Below, piece after piece: positions 19,552 to 29,598 of a stretch of DNA of 64,000 bases (positions within the stretch are counted from its first letter, which is position 1; each line of letters starts with the position of its first letter). Under the pieces are notes generated by a model that saw only the letters and a program-made list of their open reading frames with translations, made no database searches and was not told the DNA's origin. The stretch comes from Listeria immobilis (GTDB lineage Bacteria > Bacillota > Bacilli > Lactobacillales > Listeriaceae). The stretch is from the NCBI RefSeq assembly GCF_014322765.1, contig NZ_JAASTZ010000003.1:1-64000 (forward strand), read 5' to 3'. The position numbers and the translations under genes are program-made.

Positions 19552-19628
19552 ATTCTAGTATATGAAAAACAAATGGATAGATTATATTAAATAAATTATC
19601 CGAAGAGCTCTGTAAGGAGGGGTAAACT

Positions 19629-19817
19629 ATGGCTAAAGAATGTGTTATTACAGGCCGCAAATCACGTTCCGGTAACAAACGTTCCCATGCAATGAACTCC
19701 AGCAAACGTACTTGGAAAGCTAATTTGCAAAAAGTACGGATTCTGGTTAACGGCAAACCTAAAAAAGTTTGGGTATCTGCTCGTGCGCTTAAATCTGGTA
19801 AAGTGGAACGCGTTTAA
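19629..19817 (+). CDS. rpmB: 50S ribosomal protein L28
   Basis: 62 residues, basic. N terminus [23 protein letters not shown] and C-terminal [15 protein letters not shown] are characteristic of L28 (quoted segments are partial). Only a single N-terminal Cys is present, so this is the zinc-free (C-minus) type. Ribosome site GTAAGGAGGGG. Transcribed alone, opposite to its neighbours. Confidence 0.97.
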
Positions 19818-19832
19818 TTGAAGGAGAAATCA

Positions 19833-19865
19833 AGTGCAGCGACAATCATGTCGGTGCATTTTTTC
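19833..19865 (+). terminator. Terminator of rpmB
   Basis: About 11-bp stem with one mismatch around an ATCA loop, then six T. Confidence 0.85.
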
Positions 19866-19871
19866 TTTATC

Positions 19872-19903
19872 AAAAAAATCCAGACGATAACCGCCTAGAT
19901 TTT
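19872..19903 (-). terminator. Terminator of thiN
   Basis: 8-bp stem (19876-19883 with 19895-19902), 11-nt loop, and seven T on the - strand. Back to back with the rpmB terminator. Confidence 0.75.
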
Positions 19904-19905
19904 TA

Positions 19906-20550
19906 TTAGTCGTTGCTTTGTGTAAGTAAAATCATACCGCTTGCAAAAGAGAATTCTCCTACTTGACCTATAAATTCGTTACTAGAAAGCGCAGAACCAA
20001 CAGGATATGTCGCATTTTCAAGTGGATATACAAATCCCTTTAATGTAAGACCTGTAACATCTTTCATCGTTGTAAAAGCTACATATTTTTTATCGGGAAG
20101 TTTCTCAATGGTGTAAGTGCCTGGTGTATACATTTTAATAAAGTTATAACAATCAATCATTTCTACAACAGGTACAGCGGTTTGAAAGCGTGGTTTCGTA
20201 AGCATCATCAAATTAGCAAGTAAATGATCTAACCGACCACCAGTAGCTCCAAAAATACGTATTTTATCTGGATTTTGCTTCATTGCCCAGCTCAAGCCAA
20301 TTTCCGTGTCTGTTTCATCTTTTTCTGCGGGAAACTCAAGCACATTTTTAACCTTGATTTTTAAATCGGCTAACTCTTCTTTACTAAGAGAATCAAAATC
20401 TCCCATCGCAATGGTTGGTGTAATGCCTCTATCTAATAAACGTTTTGCCCCACGATCAACACCAATCCACTCAATCTCACTATTTGTATATGGTTCTAAA
20501 TCGGGTAGTTCTGAAGCAGGCCCACCAACCATGATATTTATACTTTTCAT
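19906..20550 (-). CDS. thiN: Thiamine pyrophosphokinase
   Basis: 214 residues. The VDRGAKRLLDRGITPTIAMG and DFDSLSKEE segments (about 32-60) and GATGGRLDHLLAN (about 100) are the signatures of the family. Transfers pyrophosphate from ATP to thiamine. Last gene of the priA-to-thiN series, in the same rsgA-rpe-thiN order as B. subtilis. Confidence 0.95.
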   Translation of the reverse strand: MKSINIMVGGPASELPDLEPYTNSEIEWIGVDRGAKRLLDRGITPTIAMGDFDSLSKEELADLKIKVKNVLEFPAEKDETDTEIGLSWAMKQNPDKIRIFGATGGRLDHLLANLMMLTKPRFQTAVPVVEMIDCYNFIKMYTPGTYTIEKLPDKKYVAFTTMKDVTGLTLKGFVYPLENATYPVGSALSSNEFIGQVGEFSFASGMILLTQSND

Positions 20551-20578
20551 TTATGCCCCTCTTCTTTCCTAATAAATA

Positions 20579-20611
20579 GAGCTGGAACATTTGTTACTAA
20601 GTCCCAGCCCC
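20579..20611 (-). terminator. Terminator-like hairpin between rpe and thiN
   Basis: 10-bp stem with wobbles (20579-20588 with 20601-20610), 12-nt loop. The following sequence TATTTATTAGG is only weakly U-rich, so it is probably an attenuating or stabilising hairpin. Confidence 0.5.
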
Positions 20612-20615
20612 ACTT

Positions 20616-21272
20616 TTATTCTCCTACAACCGCACGTAATTTATCAATTGGACTTTGACGGTTTTTATTTCCGTAAATATAACTGCCAGCGACAAAAACA
20701 TTTGCTCCAGCATCGCGGCAAAGTTTTGCTGTTTCATGATCTACTCCGCCGTCCACTTCTATTTCAATATCTAATCCTTTTTCGTCGATGATTTTTTTGA
20801 AAGTAGCTATTTTTTCTAGAACTTCGGGTATAAATTTTTGACCGCCAAATCCTGGATTTACTGTCATAAATAAAACCATATCTAGTTCATTTAAAACGTG
20901 TTGTAAAACATCAATGGGTGTAGCTGGATTAAGAACAGCGCCTGCTTTTACCCCGTAAGAACGAATTAATTGTAGTGTTCGGTGAAGGTGCGTACATGCT
21001 TCCACATGGACGGTAATATAATCTGCACCAGCTTTTGCGAATTCAGGAATATACATATCCGGATTTTCAATCATTAAGTGAACGTCAAGTGGTAGTTTTG
21101 TTTGTGGTCGAATTGCTTTAACCACAGCAGGACCAAATGTGATGTTAGGAACAAAATGTCCATCCATGACATCAATATGGATATAATCCGCGCCGCAATT
21201 TTCTACTTCTTTAATATCTCTTGCAAGATTTGCAAAGTCTGCGCTTAAAATCGAAGGAGCTATTTTTCCCAT
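20616..21272 (-). CDS. rpe: Ribulose-phosphate 3-epimerase
   Basis: 218 residues, TIM barrel. Motifs ILSADFANL, HIDVMDGHFVPN, DVHLMIENP, MTVNPGFGGQ and EVDGGVD carry the metal and acid/base residues. Interconverts ribulose 5-phosphate and xylulose 5-phosphate in the pentose phosphate pathway. It begins 2 nt after rsgA. Confidence 0.98.
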   Translation of the reverse strand: MGKIAPSILSADFANLARDIKEVENCGADYIHIDVMDGHFVPNITFGPAVVKAIRPQTKLPLDVHLMIENPDMYIPEFAKAGADYITVHVEACTHLHRTLQLIRSYGVKAGAVLNPATPIDVLQHVLNELDMVLFMTVNPGFGGQKFIPEVLEKIATFKKIIDEKGLDIEIEVDGGVDHETAKLCRDAGANVFVAGSYIYGNKNRQSPIDKLRAVVGE

Positions 21273-21274
21273 TT

Positions 21275-22150
21275 TTAATACCTCGGCTTTCTGTTTTTTA
21301 ATTCTTGTAAAATTTGGATATAGTGTTGGTAACGAAAATCTGCTATTTCGTTTGCTTCAACGGCTGTTTTCACGGCACAGTTAGGTTCATTGTCGTGTAG
21401 GCAACCGCGAAATTTACAACCGCTCCGTCTGTCTTCTATTTCTGGAAAGCAAAATTGTAAGGTTTCTGGTTGTAAGTCATCCCATTCAATGGAGCTAAAA
21501 CCTGGTGTATCAGCTACAAATCCGTCGCCAATTGGCATAAGTTCCACGTGTCTGGTGGTGTGTTTCCCGCGACCAAGTGAGGTGGAAATTTCGGCTGTTT
21601 TTAGGGTTAGGTTACTATTTAAACTATTTAATAAAGTAGATTTCCCAACACCTGATTGTCCTGCTATAACAGCCGTTTTGCCACTAATATAATCTTTTAT
21701 TGCTTCTTTGTCTGGCTCTTGATTTGTTTCAAAAACTTCGTAACCAATTGTTTCATAAATTTCTTTATAAATAGCAATTTGTTCTTTTTCTGATTCCGTT
21801 GCCAAATCCATTTTACTAATGCAAATGACCGGTTGGATATCTTCTTTTTCGATTGCTACAAGGAATCGATCTGCTAAATTTGTAGAAAAGTCTGGCTCTA
21901 CTGCAGAAAAGACTAAAATCGCGACATCAATATTAGCTACGGGTGGTCTGACGAGAGCATTTTCCCGTGACATTACATTTAAAATATAGCCATCTGTTTT
22001 ATTTTCTATTTGAAATTCTACATCATCACCAACAAGCGGTGAAATATTTCGCTTTCTAAAATTCCCTCTTGCTCGGCATTGGTATACCGTTCCTTCTGCG
22101 TATACATAGTAAAATCCGCTTAATGCTTTGATAATTTGTCCTTCCAGCAC
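21275..22150 (-). CDS. rsgA: Ribosome small-subunit-dependent GTPase RsgA
   Basis: 291 residues. OB fold (1-65), circularly permuted GTPase with the G4 motif CISKMDL before the P-loop GQSGVGKSTLLN, DTPGFSS, and a C-terminal zinc knuckle CKFRGCLHDNEPNC. Acts late in 30S maturation. Follows prkC, as in B. subtilis, where RsgA (CpgA) is a PrkC substrate. Confidence 0.97.
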   Translation of the reverse strand: MLEGQIIKALSGFYYVYAEGTVYQCRARGNFRKRNISPLVGDDVEFQIENKTDGYILNVMSRENALVRPPVANIDVAILVFSAVEPDFSTNLADRFLVAIEKEDIQPVICISKMDLATESEKEQIAIYKEIYETIGYEVFETNQEPDKEAIKDYISGKTAVIAGQSGVGKSTLLNSLNSNLTLKTAEISTSLGRGKHTTRHVELMPIGDGFVADTPGFSSIEWDDLQPETLQFCFPEIEDRRSGCKFRGCLHDNEPNCAVKTAVEANEIADFRYQHYIQILQELKNRKPRY

Positions 22151-22169
22151 ATTCCCTCCGTTCTCTTAA

Positions 22170-24137
22170 TTAGTTTGGATATGGAACCGTACCTTCATCG
22201 ATGACTTTATCGTCACTGATGATTTTATAGCCTCCGCTAGTACCTTCTTCAATTTGGAAAGTGACTTCTATAGACGTGTCTTGGCTAATATCCATTTCAC
22301 GATAAGCACTAGTCATGCTATGCTCTTTATCTTCAATGTAGATTTGAATATGTTGTGGCTCCGGATTTTCTTCATCTAGCGGTGTATAGCTTATATTAAA
22401 AGTTTTAGTTACTTCTTTCACTGCTTTTTCTTTTGGTCCAGCAGAAAGGACGATCTCAATTGTATCTCCTGGATTCATTGTTGTGCCAGAGGATGGTGAT
22501 TGAGATATAACTTGACCTTTTTCAACTGTATTTGAATTTTCTTCCGTGCTAGATACTTTAAGTCCAAGTGGTGAAGCATAATCTTCCACTGCGGTTTTGG
22601 TATAACCACGAAGATCTTTTAATGTAACTGGCTCGGTGCCTTTACTAACGACAAATTTGACATCTGTTGACTTCGCTACAACGTTCGTCCCTGCGGAAGG
22701 TGTTTGACTAATGATCATTCCTTCGTCAATTTCTGAACTATAGGCCTCTTCATAAGAAATATTTTTAAACCCTTGCTTTTCTAATAATGTCTTTGTATCA
22801 TCATAACTTCTGCCAGTGTAATCATCCATCGTGATTTTTTTGGAGCCAATGCTTACAAAAAGATTTATTTTTGTGCCTTTTTCTTTCATTTCACCAGCTT
22901 CGGGATCTGTATTAATCACTTTTCCTTCTTCTACAGCATCACTATTTTTTTCGGCCGTTTTCCCAATAACAAAACCATCTTTTTGTAGTAGGGCGATGGC
23001 TTGATCTTCTGTTTTACCTTCAACATCTGGTACTGCGATTTCTTCAGGTCCTTTACCAAGTAACCAAAGCAATAAGATAGCGATAATGAATACGATAATG
23101 ACAGAAAAAACAATCCATGCAATTTTCTTTTTCTTGCTCATTTTTTTCTTTTTCTTTCCTTTTTTATCATCTGGTACTGCTTCTTCGGCTGCAACTTTTC
23201 CTTCTGGTACAATGGTTTTATCTAAATTTTGCATTGCTTCTTTTGTAGCAATGATTGGAATTGTTTTTGTATCACCATCATCAGTTGGAAAAACATATTT
23301 AGGTTCATTTAATCGTTCTTTATTTAAGCATGTTTGCAAGTCTTTTTCCATTTCTTCTGCATTTTGATAACGTAAGAAAGGATCTTTTGCGGTTGCTTTA
23401 ATAATAATATTTTCTAGACTTTGGGGGATCTCTGGGTTTTGCGCTCTTGCAGAAGGAATCTCAGCTTGTAAGTGTTTAATTGCGATAGAAACAGCTGATT
23501 CTCCATCAAATGGCACTTTCCCAGTAAGTAATTCATATAAAACGATTCCAAGTGAATAAATATCTGATTTTTGTGTCGCCATTCCACCACGAGCTTGTTC
23601 TGGTGATAAGTAATGGACAGAGCCGAGTAGAGAATTTGTTTGGGTTATTGATGTTTCAGATAGAGCCATCGCAATCCCAAAATCAGTAATCTTCACGACA
23701 CCATCATGATCAATTAAGATATTTTGCGGTTTTAAGTCACGGTGAATAATATGGTGTTGATGCGCAACTACGACTGCTGAAACGATTTGAAGCATAATAT
23801 CGACTGCTTTTTCGTAGCTAATTGGATGATTTTCATGGATGTATTGTTTTAAGTCCATGCCATCTACATGCTCCATAACGATATAATGCAAATCGTTTTC
23901 TTCGCCAACATCATAAACACTAACAATATTTGGGTGGACTAAACTTGTAGCAGATTGCGCTTCTCGTTGAAATCGGCGTATAAGATTACTTTCATCTGCT
24001 AAATCAATTCGCAAAATCTTAACAGCAACATCGCGATCTAGAATAATATCATGAGCAAGATATACATTGGCCATTCCGCCACCGCCAATGGCATGTAAAA
24101 TCTTATACCGGTCGTTTAGACGTTTACCAATCATCAT
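22170..24137 (-). CDS. prkC: Membrane Ser/Thr kinase with PASTA repeats (PrkC/PrkA)
   Basis: 655 residues. Kinase domain (about 10-270) with GGGGMANVYLA, HRDLKPQNIL and ITDFGIAM; Lys-rich juxtamembrane stretch; one transmembrane helix (about 340-362, IVFSVIIVFIIAILLLWLLG); then three clear PASTA repeats (about 368-435, 436-503, 504-570) and a C-terminal beta-type domain. PASTA domains sense cell-wall fragments or lipid II in this family. Overlaps stp by 4 nt, giving kinase and phosphatase from one mRNA. In Listeria the kinase is often called PrkA. Confidence 0.96.
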   Translation of the reverse strand: MMIGKRLNDRYKILHAIGGGGMANVYLAHDIILDRDVAVKILRIDLADESNLIRRFQREAQSATSLVHPNIVSVYDVGEENDLHYIVMEHVDGMDLKQYIHENHPISYEKAVDIMLQIVSAVVVAHQHHIIHRDLKPQNILIDHDGVVKITDFGIAMALSETSITQTNSLLGSVHYLSPEQARGGMATQKSDIYSLGIVLYELLTGKVPFDGESAVSIAIKHLQAEIPSARAQNPEIPQSLENIIIKATAKDPFLRYQNAEEMEKDLQTCLNKERLNEPKYVFPTDDGDTKTIPIIATKEAMQNLDKTIVPEGKVAAEEAVPDDKKGKKKKKMSKKKKIAWIVFSVIIVFIIAILLLWLLGKGPEEIAVPDVEGKTEDQAIALLQKDGFVIGKTAEKNSDAVEEGKVINTDPEAGEMKEKGTKINLFVSIGSKKITMDDYTGRSYDDTKTLLEKQGFKNISYEEAYSSEIDEGMIISQTPSAGTNVVAKSTDVKFVVSKGTEPVTLKDLRGYTKTAVEDYASPLGLKVSSTEENSNTVEKGQVISQSPSSGTTMNPGDTIEIVLSAGPKEKAVKEVTKTFNISYTPLDEENPEPQHIQIYIEDKEHSMTSAYREMDISQDTSIEVTFQIEEGTSGGYKIISDDKVIDEGTVPYPN

Positions 24138-24892
24138 GAAGCGTTCCTCCCTTTCTGCTTAAGATTTCGTTCCACTAATAATACCGTAATATTATCCTCT
24201 CCCCCATAAGAATTAGCTTTTGTAATAAATACATCTGCTTTTTCTGATAAAGTTCGTTTACTTTTCAATATTTCTTCTATTTCATCTTCTGGTACCATAT
24301 TAGTTAAACCATCGGAACAAAGCATTAAAGTATCACTTGTTTGAAATGGAACGACAAAAGTATCTACTTCCACTTTACCTTCAACACCAAGCGCACGTAA
24401 TAAAATGTTTTTCCGAGGATGATTCATCGCATCTTCTTTACTGATTTCACCGGTTTTTAGTAATTCGTGTACTAATGAATGATCTTCAGTTAATTGTCGC
24501 ATTGTATTGTTTTGCATTAAATATCCGCGGCTATCACCAACATTTGCTATAACTACTTGAGATTGTCCCATAATAGCTGTAACAAGCGTGGTCCCCATAC
24601 CTTTTAAATCCATTTCACTTTCAGCATAAAGAACAATTTGTTTATTTACTTCTTGAATTGCTTGACTTAACCATGTTTCAATTTCTTCCGCAGTTAAGAG
24701 CGTGGTTGTTTTTTTCCATGCATCACTAAGTAAGCGTACAGCCATTTCACTTGCTACATCGCCTGCTCGGTGTCCACCCATTCCATCTGCTACAATTACA
24801 ATTGGCTGCTTATCTTGATTTTCAAAAACGCCACCGTTATCTTCATTATGATTTCTTATTCTGCCTCTATCCGTTCTAAACTCTGCATGCAT
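24134..24892 (-). CDS. stp: PP2C-type Ser/Thr phosphatase (Stp/PrpC)
   Basis: 252 residues. PPM motifs RNHNEDN, VADGMGGHRAGD, GTTLVTA, NVGDSRGY, EDHSLVHE, LCSDGLTNMV and GGEDNITV hold the Mn-binding aspartates. Reverses PrkC phosphorylation; in L. monocytogenes Stp also acts on EF-Tu. Coupled to prkC through ATGA-type overlap. Confidence 0.97.
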   Translation of the reverse strand: MHAEFRTDRGRIRNHNEDNGGVFENQDKQPIVIVADGMGGHRAGDVASEMAVRLLSDAWKKTTTLLTAEEIETWLSQAIQEVNKQIVLYAESEMDLKGMGTTLVTAIMGQSQVVIANVGDSRGYLMQNNTMRQLTEDHSLVHELLKTGEISKEDAMNHPRKNILLRALGVEGKVEVDTFVVPFQTSDTLMLCSDGLTNMVPEDEIEEILKSKRTLSEKADVFITKANSYGGEDNITVLLVERNLKQKGRNAS

Positions 24893-24906
24893 TTATACGC
24901 ACCTCA

Positions 24907-26247
24907 CTATTTTTCAGGACTCACTTTTCTTAAACTGGAAACAAAGAAACCATCGCTTCCAATGTCTGTAGGTAATATTTGAACAAAATCGTCCTTTTTG
25001 ATATGTGCCAATTTTTCAGGAAGTGCTACTGGTTCAAGCATAAATTCTGGGTGTTTTTCCAAGAAGGCATGCAAGACCGTTTCATTTTCTTCCTTATCAA
25101 TAGTACATGTACTATAAACTAATATACCATTTTCTTTTACTAATTGGCTAACGTCATCTAAAATTGCTAATTGTATTTCTGCTAGTTTATGGATATCTTT
25201 TTCTGTTTTCGTGTATTTAATATCTGGTTTTCTACGAAGGACACCAAAGCCAGAGCAAGGCGCATCTACTAAAATTCGGTCAAAAGTATCTGGTTCAAAC
25301 ATAGTACTTGCTGTTCTTGCATCTAAATGAGCGGTACGAATATTTAAAAGTTGTAATCGTTTTGCTGCCTGATCAATTAATTTTGTTTTCTTTTCATGAA
25401 TATCAAGGGCATGTACCATTCCTGTACCGTGCATTTTTTCGGCAATATGTGTAGTTTTCCCACCAGGTGCAGCACAGGCATCTAATACAGTTAAATTATC
25501 TTCTAGTTGAAGTGCGTAGGCCGCAAGCATGGAGCTTTCATCCTGTATACTACATTTGCCATCTTTGTATGCTTTTGTTTCAGCGACAGAGCCTTTTTCA
25601 ACAAGTAAGGCTTCTTCGATAAACTTATTCTGCGTAACCGTAATACCTTGATCATTTAATTCTTTCACTAATTGTTCTGTTCGAAGTTCCGTTTGGTTTA
25701 CGCGAATGCTTTGATGAGGAGCGACAAGAAACGCCATACCAATTGCACGTAGTTGTTCTACCCCATATTGTTTTGCCCAGCGTCTTGCTAACCACACTGG
25801 CAAACTTGTTTCTATAGCGATTTTTTCGATAGGATCTTGAATTAAATCTATACTTGGGACACCTTTACGGATAATATTTCTAAGAACGCCATTCACAAAT
25901 TTAGTTACACCTTGATGACCTAATTCTTTCGCAATATCTCCCGCTTCGTTTAAAATAGCATGTTCAGGTATTTTATCTAAAAAGATTAGTTGATAGACGG
26001 ACATTCGTAGTAAATTTTTTACCCAATTGTCTGGTTCTTTATTTAAAAATGGTGCTAAATAGTAATCTAATGTGATTTTGCGTTGTGTCGTACCGTATAC
26101 TAATTCTGTTAAAAGACCTTTATCAAGTGGATTTAGTTTTTGTTTTTTTAGGGCATCATTAATTAATAAATGACTGTAAGATTGATTGTTTTCGATTTTA
26201 ATAATGAGTTCTAAGGCAATTGCACGAACTGTTTTTTGTTTTTTCAT
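24907..26247 (-). CDS. rsmB: 16S rRNA (cytosine-967-C5)-methyltransferase RsmB
   Basis: 446 residues. N-terminal NusB-like domain (1-135), C-terminal SAM methyltransferase with LDACAAPGGKTTHIA, VDAPCSGFGVLRRKPD and YSTCTIDKEENE; the two cysteines are the catalytic and release residues. Starts directly after the fmt stop, with only a weak GGTGAG ribosome site, so coupled translation is likely. Confidence 0.96.
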   Translation of the reverse strand: MKKQKTVRAIALELIIKIENNQSYSHLLINDALKKQKLNPLDKGLLTELVYGTTQRKITLDYYLAPFLNKEPDNWVKNLLRMSVYQLIFLDKIPEHAILNEAGDIAKELGHQGVTKFVNGVLRNIIRKGVPSIDLIQDPIEKIAIETSLPVWLARRWAKQYGVEQLRAIGMAFLVAPHQSIRVNQTELRTEQLVKELNDQGITVTQNKFIEEALLVEKGSVAETKAYKDGKCSIQDESSMLAAYALQLEDNLTVLDACAAPGGKTTHIAEKMHGTGMVHALDIHEKKTKLIDQAAKRLQLLNIRTAHLDARTASTMFEPDTFDRILVDAPCSGFGVLRRKPDIKYTKTEKDIHKLAEIQLAILDDVSQLVKENGILVYSTCTIDKEENETVLHAFLEKHPEFMLEPVALPEKLAHIKKDDFVQILPTDIGSDGFFVSSLRKVSPEK

Positions 26248-27186
26248 TTACTCACCAAACCTTGTCGTCTTACTTAAATTTCTGCCAGCACCAGCCATGA
26301 ATGAATGTATATCCATTTTTGGTTTTCCAGCTGGTTGAATCACAGTTGGGACAAGAAGCGTGCCGTCACCTGTTATAATTTTAAGCGCTGTTTTATCTGT
26401 AAGGATTGCACCGACTTCTCCGTCCACTTTTGTTTCATCATGTGTAGCTTCCCAAATTTTAAAAGGCTTTCCTTCCAGTGTCGTATAGGCAACCGGCCAC
26501 GGAGAAAGTCCACGAACTTGATTAAAAATTTCTCGACCAGAACGCTTCCAATCAATTTTTTCTTGTTCTCGAGAAATATTTCGTGCAAAAGTAACTTTGT
26601 TTGGATCTTGTGCTATAGCAGTGATCTTTCCTGCTATAAAATCTGGCAAAGTATCCATTAACAATTCTGCACCTAATTGACTTAGCTTATCAAACATTGT
26701 TCCTGTATTATCTTCATCAGTTATTGGGATTTCGCGTTGACTAATCATATCTCCTGCATCTAGTTTTTCAACCATATACATAATCGTTACTCCTGTTTCA
26801 GTCTTCCCATCCAGCAATGCGTAATGAACTGGTGCACCGCCACGATATTCTGGCAATAAAGAAGCATGGACATTGATTGCGCCGTGTTTTGGAGATTCTA
26901 ATAACGCATTGGGTAATATTTGTCCGTAAGCAGCCGTTACAAGTAAGTCTGCTTGAAGTCCAATTAATTCATCTAATTCGCTTGAAGTTCGTAATTTTTC
27001 TGGTTGGTAGACAGGAATTCCAAGCTCTAGCGCGGTTTTCTTCACAGGTGGTGGTGTCAATACTCGTTTACGTCCAACTGGTCGATCTGGTTGTGTTACT
27101 ACTGCAATGACATCATAGGCTTTGGCTAATTGTTCTAAAACCGGAACAGAAAATGTCGGCGTCCCCATAAAAATAATTTTTGTCAT
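26248..27186 (-). CDS. fmt: Methionyl-tRNA formyltransferase
   Basis: 312 residues from ATG 27186, 7 nt after AAAAGGAG; the GTG at 27204 overlapping priA is less likely. MGTPTFSVPVL N terminus, folate-binding HASLLPEYRGGAP, and the C-terminal OB-like tRNA domain (about 205-312). Formylates initiator Met-tRNA. Confidence 0.97.
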   Translation of the reverse strand: MTKIIFMGTPTFSVPVLEQLAKAYDVIAVVTQPDRPVGRKRVLTPPPVKKTALELGIPVYQPEKLRTSSELDELIGLQADLLVTAAYGQILPNALLESPKHGAINVHASLLPEYRGGAPVHYALLDGKTETGVTIMYMVEKLDAGDMISQREIPITDEDNTGTMFDKLSQLGAELLMDTLPDFIAGKITAIAQDPNKVTFARNISREQEKIDWKRSGREIFNQVRGLSPWPVAYTTLEGKPFKIWEATHDETKVDGEVGAILTDKTALKIITGDGTLLVPTVIQPAGKPKMDIHSFMAGAGRNLSKTTRFGE

Positions 27187-27200
27187 TCGTCTACTCCTTT

Positions 27201-29594
27201 TCACATTAATACGTAAGGCTGTACATCAATATTAATCGTTAAACCTTTTTGTTGATCTTTTTGATAGTGAGTTATTAAGGTTTTTAATTCTCTTTTTAAA
27301 TTTGGTTCTATTTTATATTTAATAATACATTGGTAGCGATATTTATTTTTGATGCGTGTAATAGTACTTGGAACTGGACCGAGAATAATGGCATCTGGTC
27401 CTAGTTTTCCACGTAAAAAGTTGGCCATTTCTTGGATAGTTCGAATTGCTTTCATTTCGTTTTCATCACTGACGTTAATCATAGTTAAATAATAAAACGG
27501 AGGATATGCACCCATTTTTCTAAGCTGCATTTCATGATGATAAAAGCCAATAAAATCATGCTTTTTGGCAAATTCTATACTGTAGTGTTCTGGATTATAG
27601 CTTTGAACGACTACTTCCCCAGTTCTTTCGTGTCTACCTGCTCTTCCGCTTACTTGTGTTAGCAATTGGAAAGTTCGTTCAGATGCTCGGAAATCTGGTA
27701 AATAAAGCATCGTATCTGCATTTAAAACTCCTACAAGTGTAATATCTGGAAAATCTAATCCTTTGGCAATCATTTGCGTTCCAAGTAAAATATCTGCTTC
27801 ATGATTTCGAAAGCTTCGAAGTAATTTTTCGTGAGCTCCTTTTGTTCTTGTAGTATCGACATCCATTCGAATTACGCGAGCTTCTGGAACCAATTTCGTC
27901 AAGCTTTCTTCTACTTTTTGAGTACCAGTTCCAAAGTAACGAATATGCTCTCCTTCACAACTTGGACATTTTTGCGGAACGGCTTCTTCATGTCCACAGT
28001 AATGACATTTCATCTTATTGCTGGCTTGGTGGTAGGTCTCTGAAATATCACAATTAGGGCATTCTACCACGTAACCACAGTCGCGACACATTACAAATGA
28101 AGAATAACCACGACGATTAAGCATCAGTACGGTTTGTTCTTTTTTGGCGATGCGTTCTTTGATTTTTTCTAGTAATTCCGTAGAAAATTCTGTGCGATTT
28201 TCTTTTCTTAGCTCTTCTCGCATATCTACTACGCTTACTTCTGGCATTGCCCTATCGTTCACGCGGCTTGGTAATTCTATCAGCGTATATACCCCTTTTT
28301 TCGCTCTTGCAAAAGACTCGAGGGATGGTGTAGCGCTTCCTAATACTACTGGGCATTGATATTTATTCGCGCGCCAAATCGCAACATCACGTGCATGATA
28401 GCGTGGATTATCTTCTTGTTTATAACTTGCTTCGTGTTCTTCATCAATAATAATAATTCCTAAGTTTTCAAATGGGGCAAAAACAGCTGAACGTGCTCCA
28501 ACTACCACACGAGCTTCTTTTCGTTCAATTTTACGCCATTCATCATATTTTTCTCCGGAAGAGAGCGCGCTATGAAGGACTGCTACTTCACTTCCAAAAC
28601 GGCTTTTAAATCGTTCTACCATTTGCGGTGTAAGGGAAATTTCTGGAACTAAAACAATTGCTTCTTTGCCTTCTTTTAGTTTGGCTTCAATTGTTTGCAA
28701 GTAGATTTCCGTCTTTCCGCTCCCAGTAACTCCGTGAATTAAAAAAGTTTCTTGCTCGGTAGCGCTACTAATTTTTTCGCATGCAATTTGTTGGTCTGGT
28801 AAAAGGGTTAATGCTTCACTTTTTTCAAATTGGTGATTTTCATAAGGATCACGTGAAACGACTTTTTCCGAAATCGTAATAATGCCTTGTTCAGCTAGTT
28901 TTTTGATAGTTGCTTCGGATGTTTCTGCTTGTTTTTTTAACTCTGTAGCGGGGATTTCTGTACCTTGAAACATTTGGAAAAATGCTAAAACACGTGACTG
29001 CGCTTTGGCCTTCTTAGGCATATCTTCTATTATTTCAGCCAATTGAAGAGGTGTTTTAAGGCAATTAATTACACGCACTTTTTTATTTGTAATTTTATTT
29101 TTAACTTGATAAACTACTTCGACACTACCGTCTCTAACCCATTTACCAAGTGGTTTCAGTAAATTCCTTGCTTCGGCTACTTTCCAGTCAAGTGTCTCGT
29201 AACCTTCAAATAATTGTTCTAATTCTGTATTTTCCTCATCTAATCGCAGAAAATATTTTTCGTATTTCGCCCGTAGAGCAGCTGGCAGCATTGCTTGGTA
29301 GGCTGATACTCGAAAACTAAGTGTATCCTCAGCTAACCAATCGCCTAGTTCCATTAGTTCCTCATTTAATACTGGAATTAAATCCATCACGCCTTCAATA
29401 CCTTTTAACTTTGGGTTTTCTTCTGTTTCACCAAGTTCGGTAACAAATCCTTGTATTTTACGGTTTCCAAATGGGACACTAACTCGCATTCCTGGTCGGA
29501 TAAGCTCTTCTAAATCTTCGGGAATAAAATAATCAAATGGACGGTCCACTTGCATGGCTGGAACGTCCACAATCACTTTTGCTATGTTAATCAT
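27201..29594 (-). CDS. priA: Primosomal helicase PriA
   Basis: 797 residues. N-terminal 3'-DNA-binding domain (1-105), winged helix, helicase motif I GVTGSGKTEIY (near 290), DEEH, zinc-binding region with four CxxC pairs (CRDCG, CPNC, CHYCG, CPSC; about 505-550), and helicase motifs V-VI with QVSGRAGR. Reloads the replisome at stalled forks. It lies 4 nt after coaBC. Confidence 0.98.
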   Translation of the reverse strand: MINIAKVIVDVPAMQVDRPFDYFIPEDLEELIRPGMRVSVPFGNRKIQGFVTELGETEENPKLKGIEGVMDLIPVLNEELMELGDWLAEDTLSFRVSAYQAMLPAALRAKYEKYFLRLDEENTELEQLFEGYETLDWKVAEARNLLKPLGKWVRDGSVEVVYQVKNKITNKKVRVINCLKTPLQLAEIIEDMPKKAKAQSRVLAFFQMFQGTEIPATELKKQAETSEATIKKLAEQGIITISEKVVSRDPYENHQFEKSEALTLLPDQQIACEKISSATEQETFLIHGVTGSGKTEIYLQTIEAKLKEGKEAIVLVPEISLTPQMVERFKSRFGSEVAVLHSALSSGEKYDEWRKIERKEARVVVGARSAVFAPFENLGIIIIDEEHEASYKQEDNPRYHARDVAIWRANKYQCPVVLGSATPSLESFARAKKGVYTLIELPSRVNDRAMPEVSVVDMREELRKENRTEFSTELLEKIKERIAKKEQTVLMLNRRGYSSFVMCRDCGYVVECPNCDISETYHQASNKMKCHYCGHEEAVPQKCPSCEGEHIRYFGTGTQKVEESLTKLVPEARVIRMDVDTTRTKGAHEKLLRSFRNHEADILLGTQMIAKGLDFPDITLVGVLNADTMLYLPDFRASERTFQLLTQVSGRAGRHERTGEVVVQSYNPEHYSIEFAKKHDFIGFYHHEMQLRKMGAYPPFYYLTMINVSDENEMKAIRTIQEMANFLRGKLGPDAIILGPVPSTITRIKNKYRYQCIIKYKIEPNLKRELKTLITHYQKDQQKGLTINIDVQPYVLM

Positions 29595-29598
29595 TGGT

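Noticed and set aside
22931-23122. 63-residue ORF inside prkC
   Set aside because: Alternate-frame shadow of the transmembrane/PASTA region.
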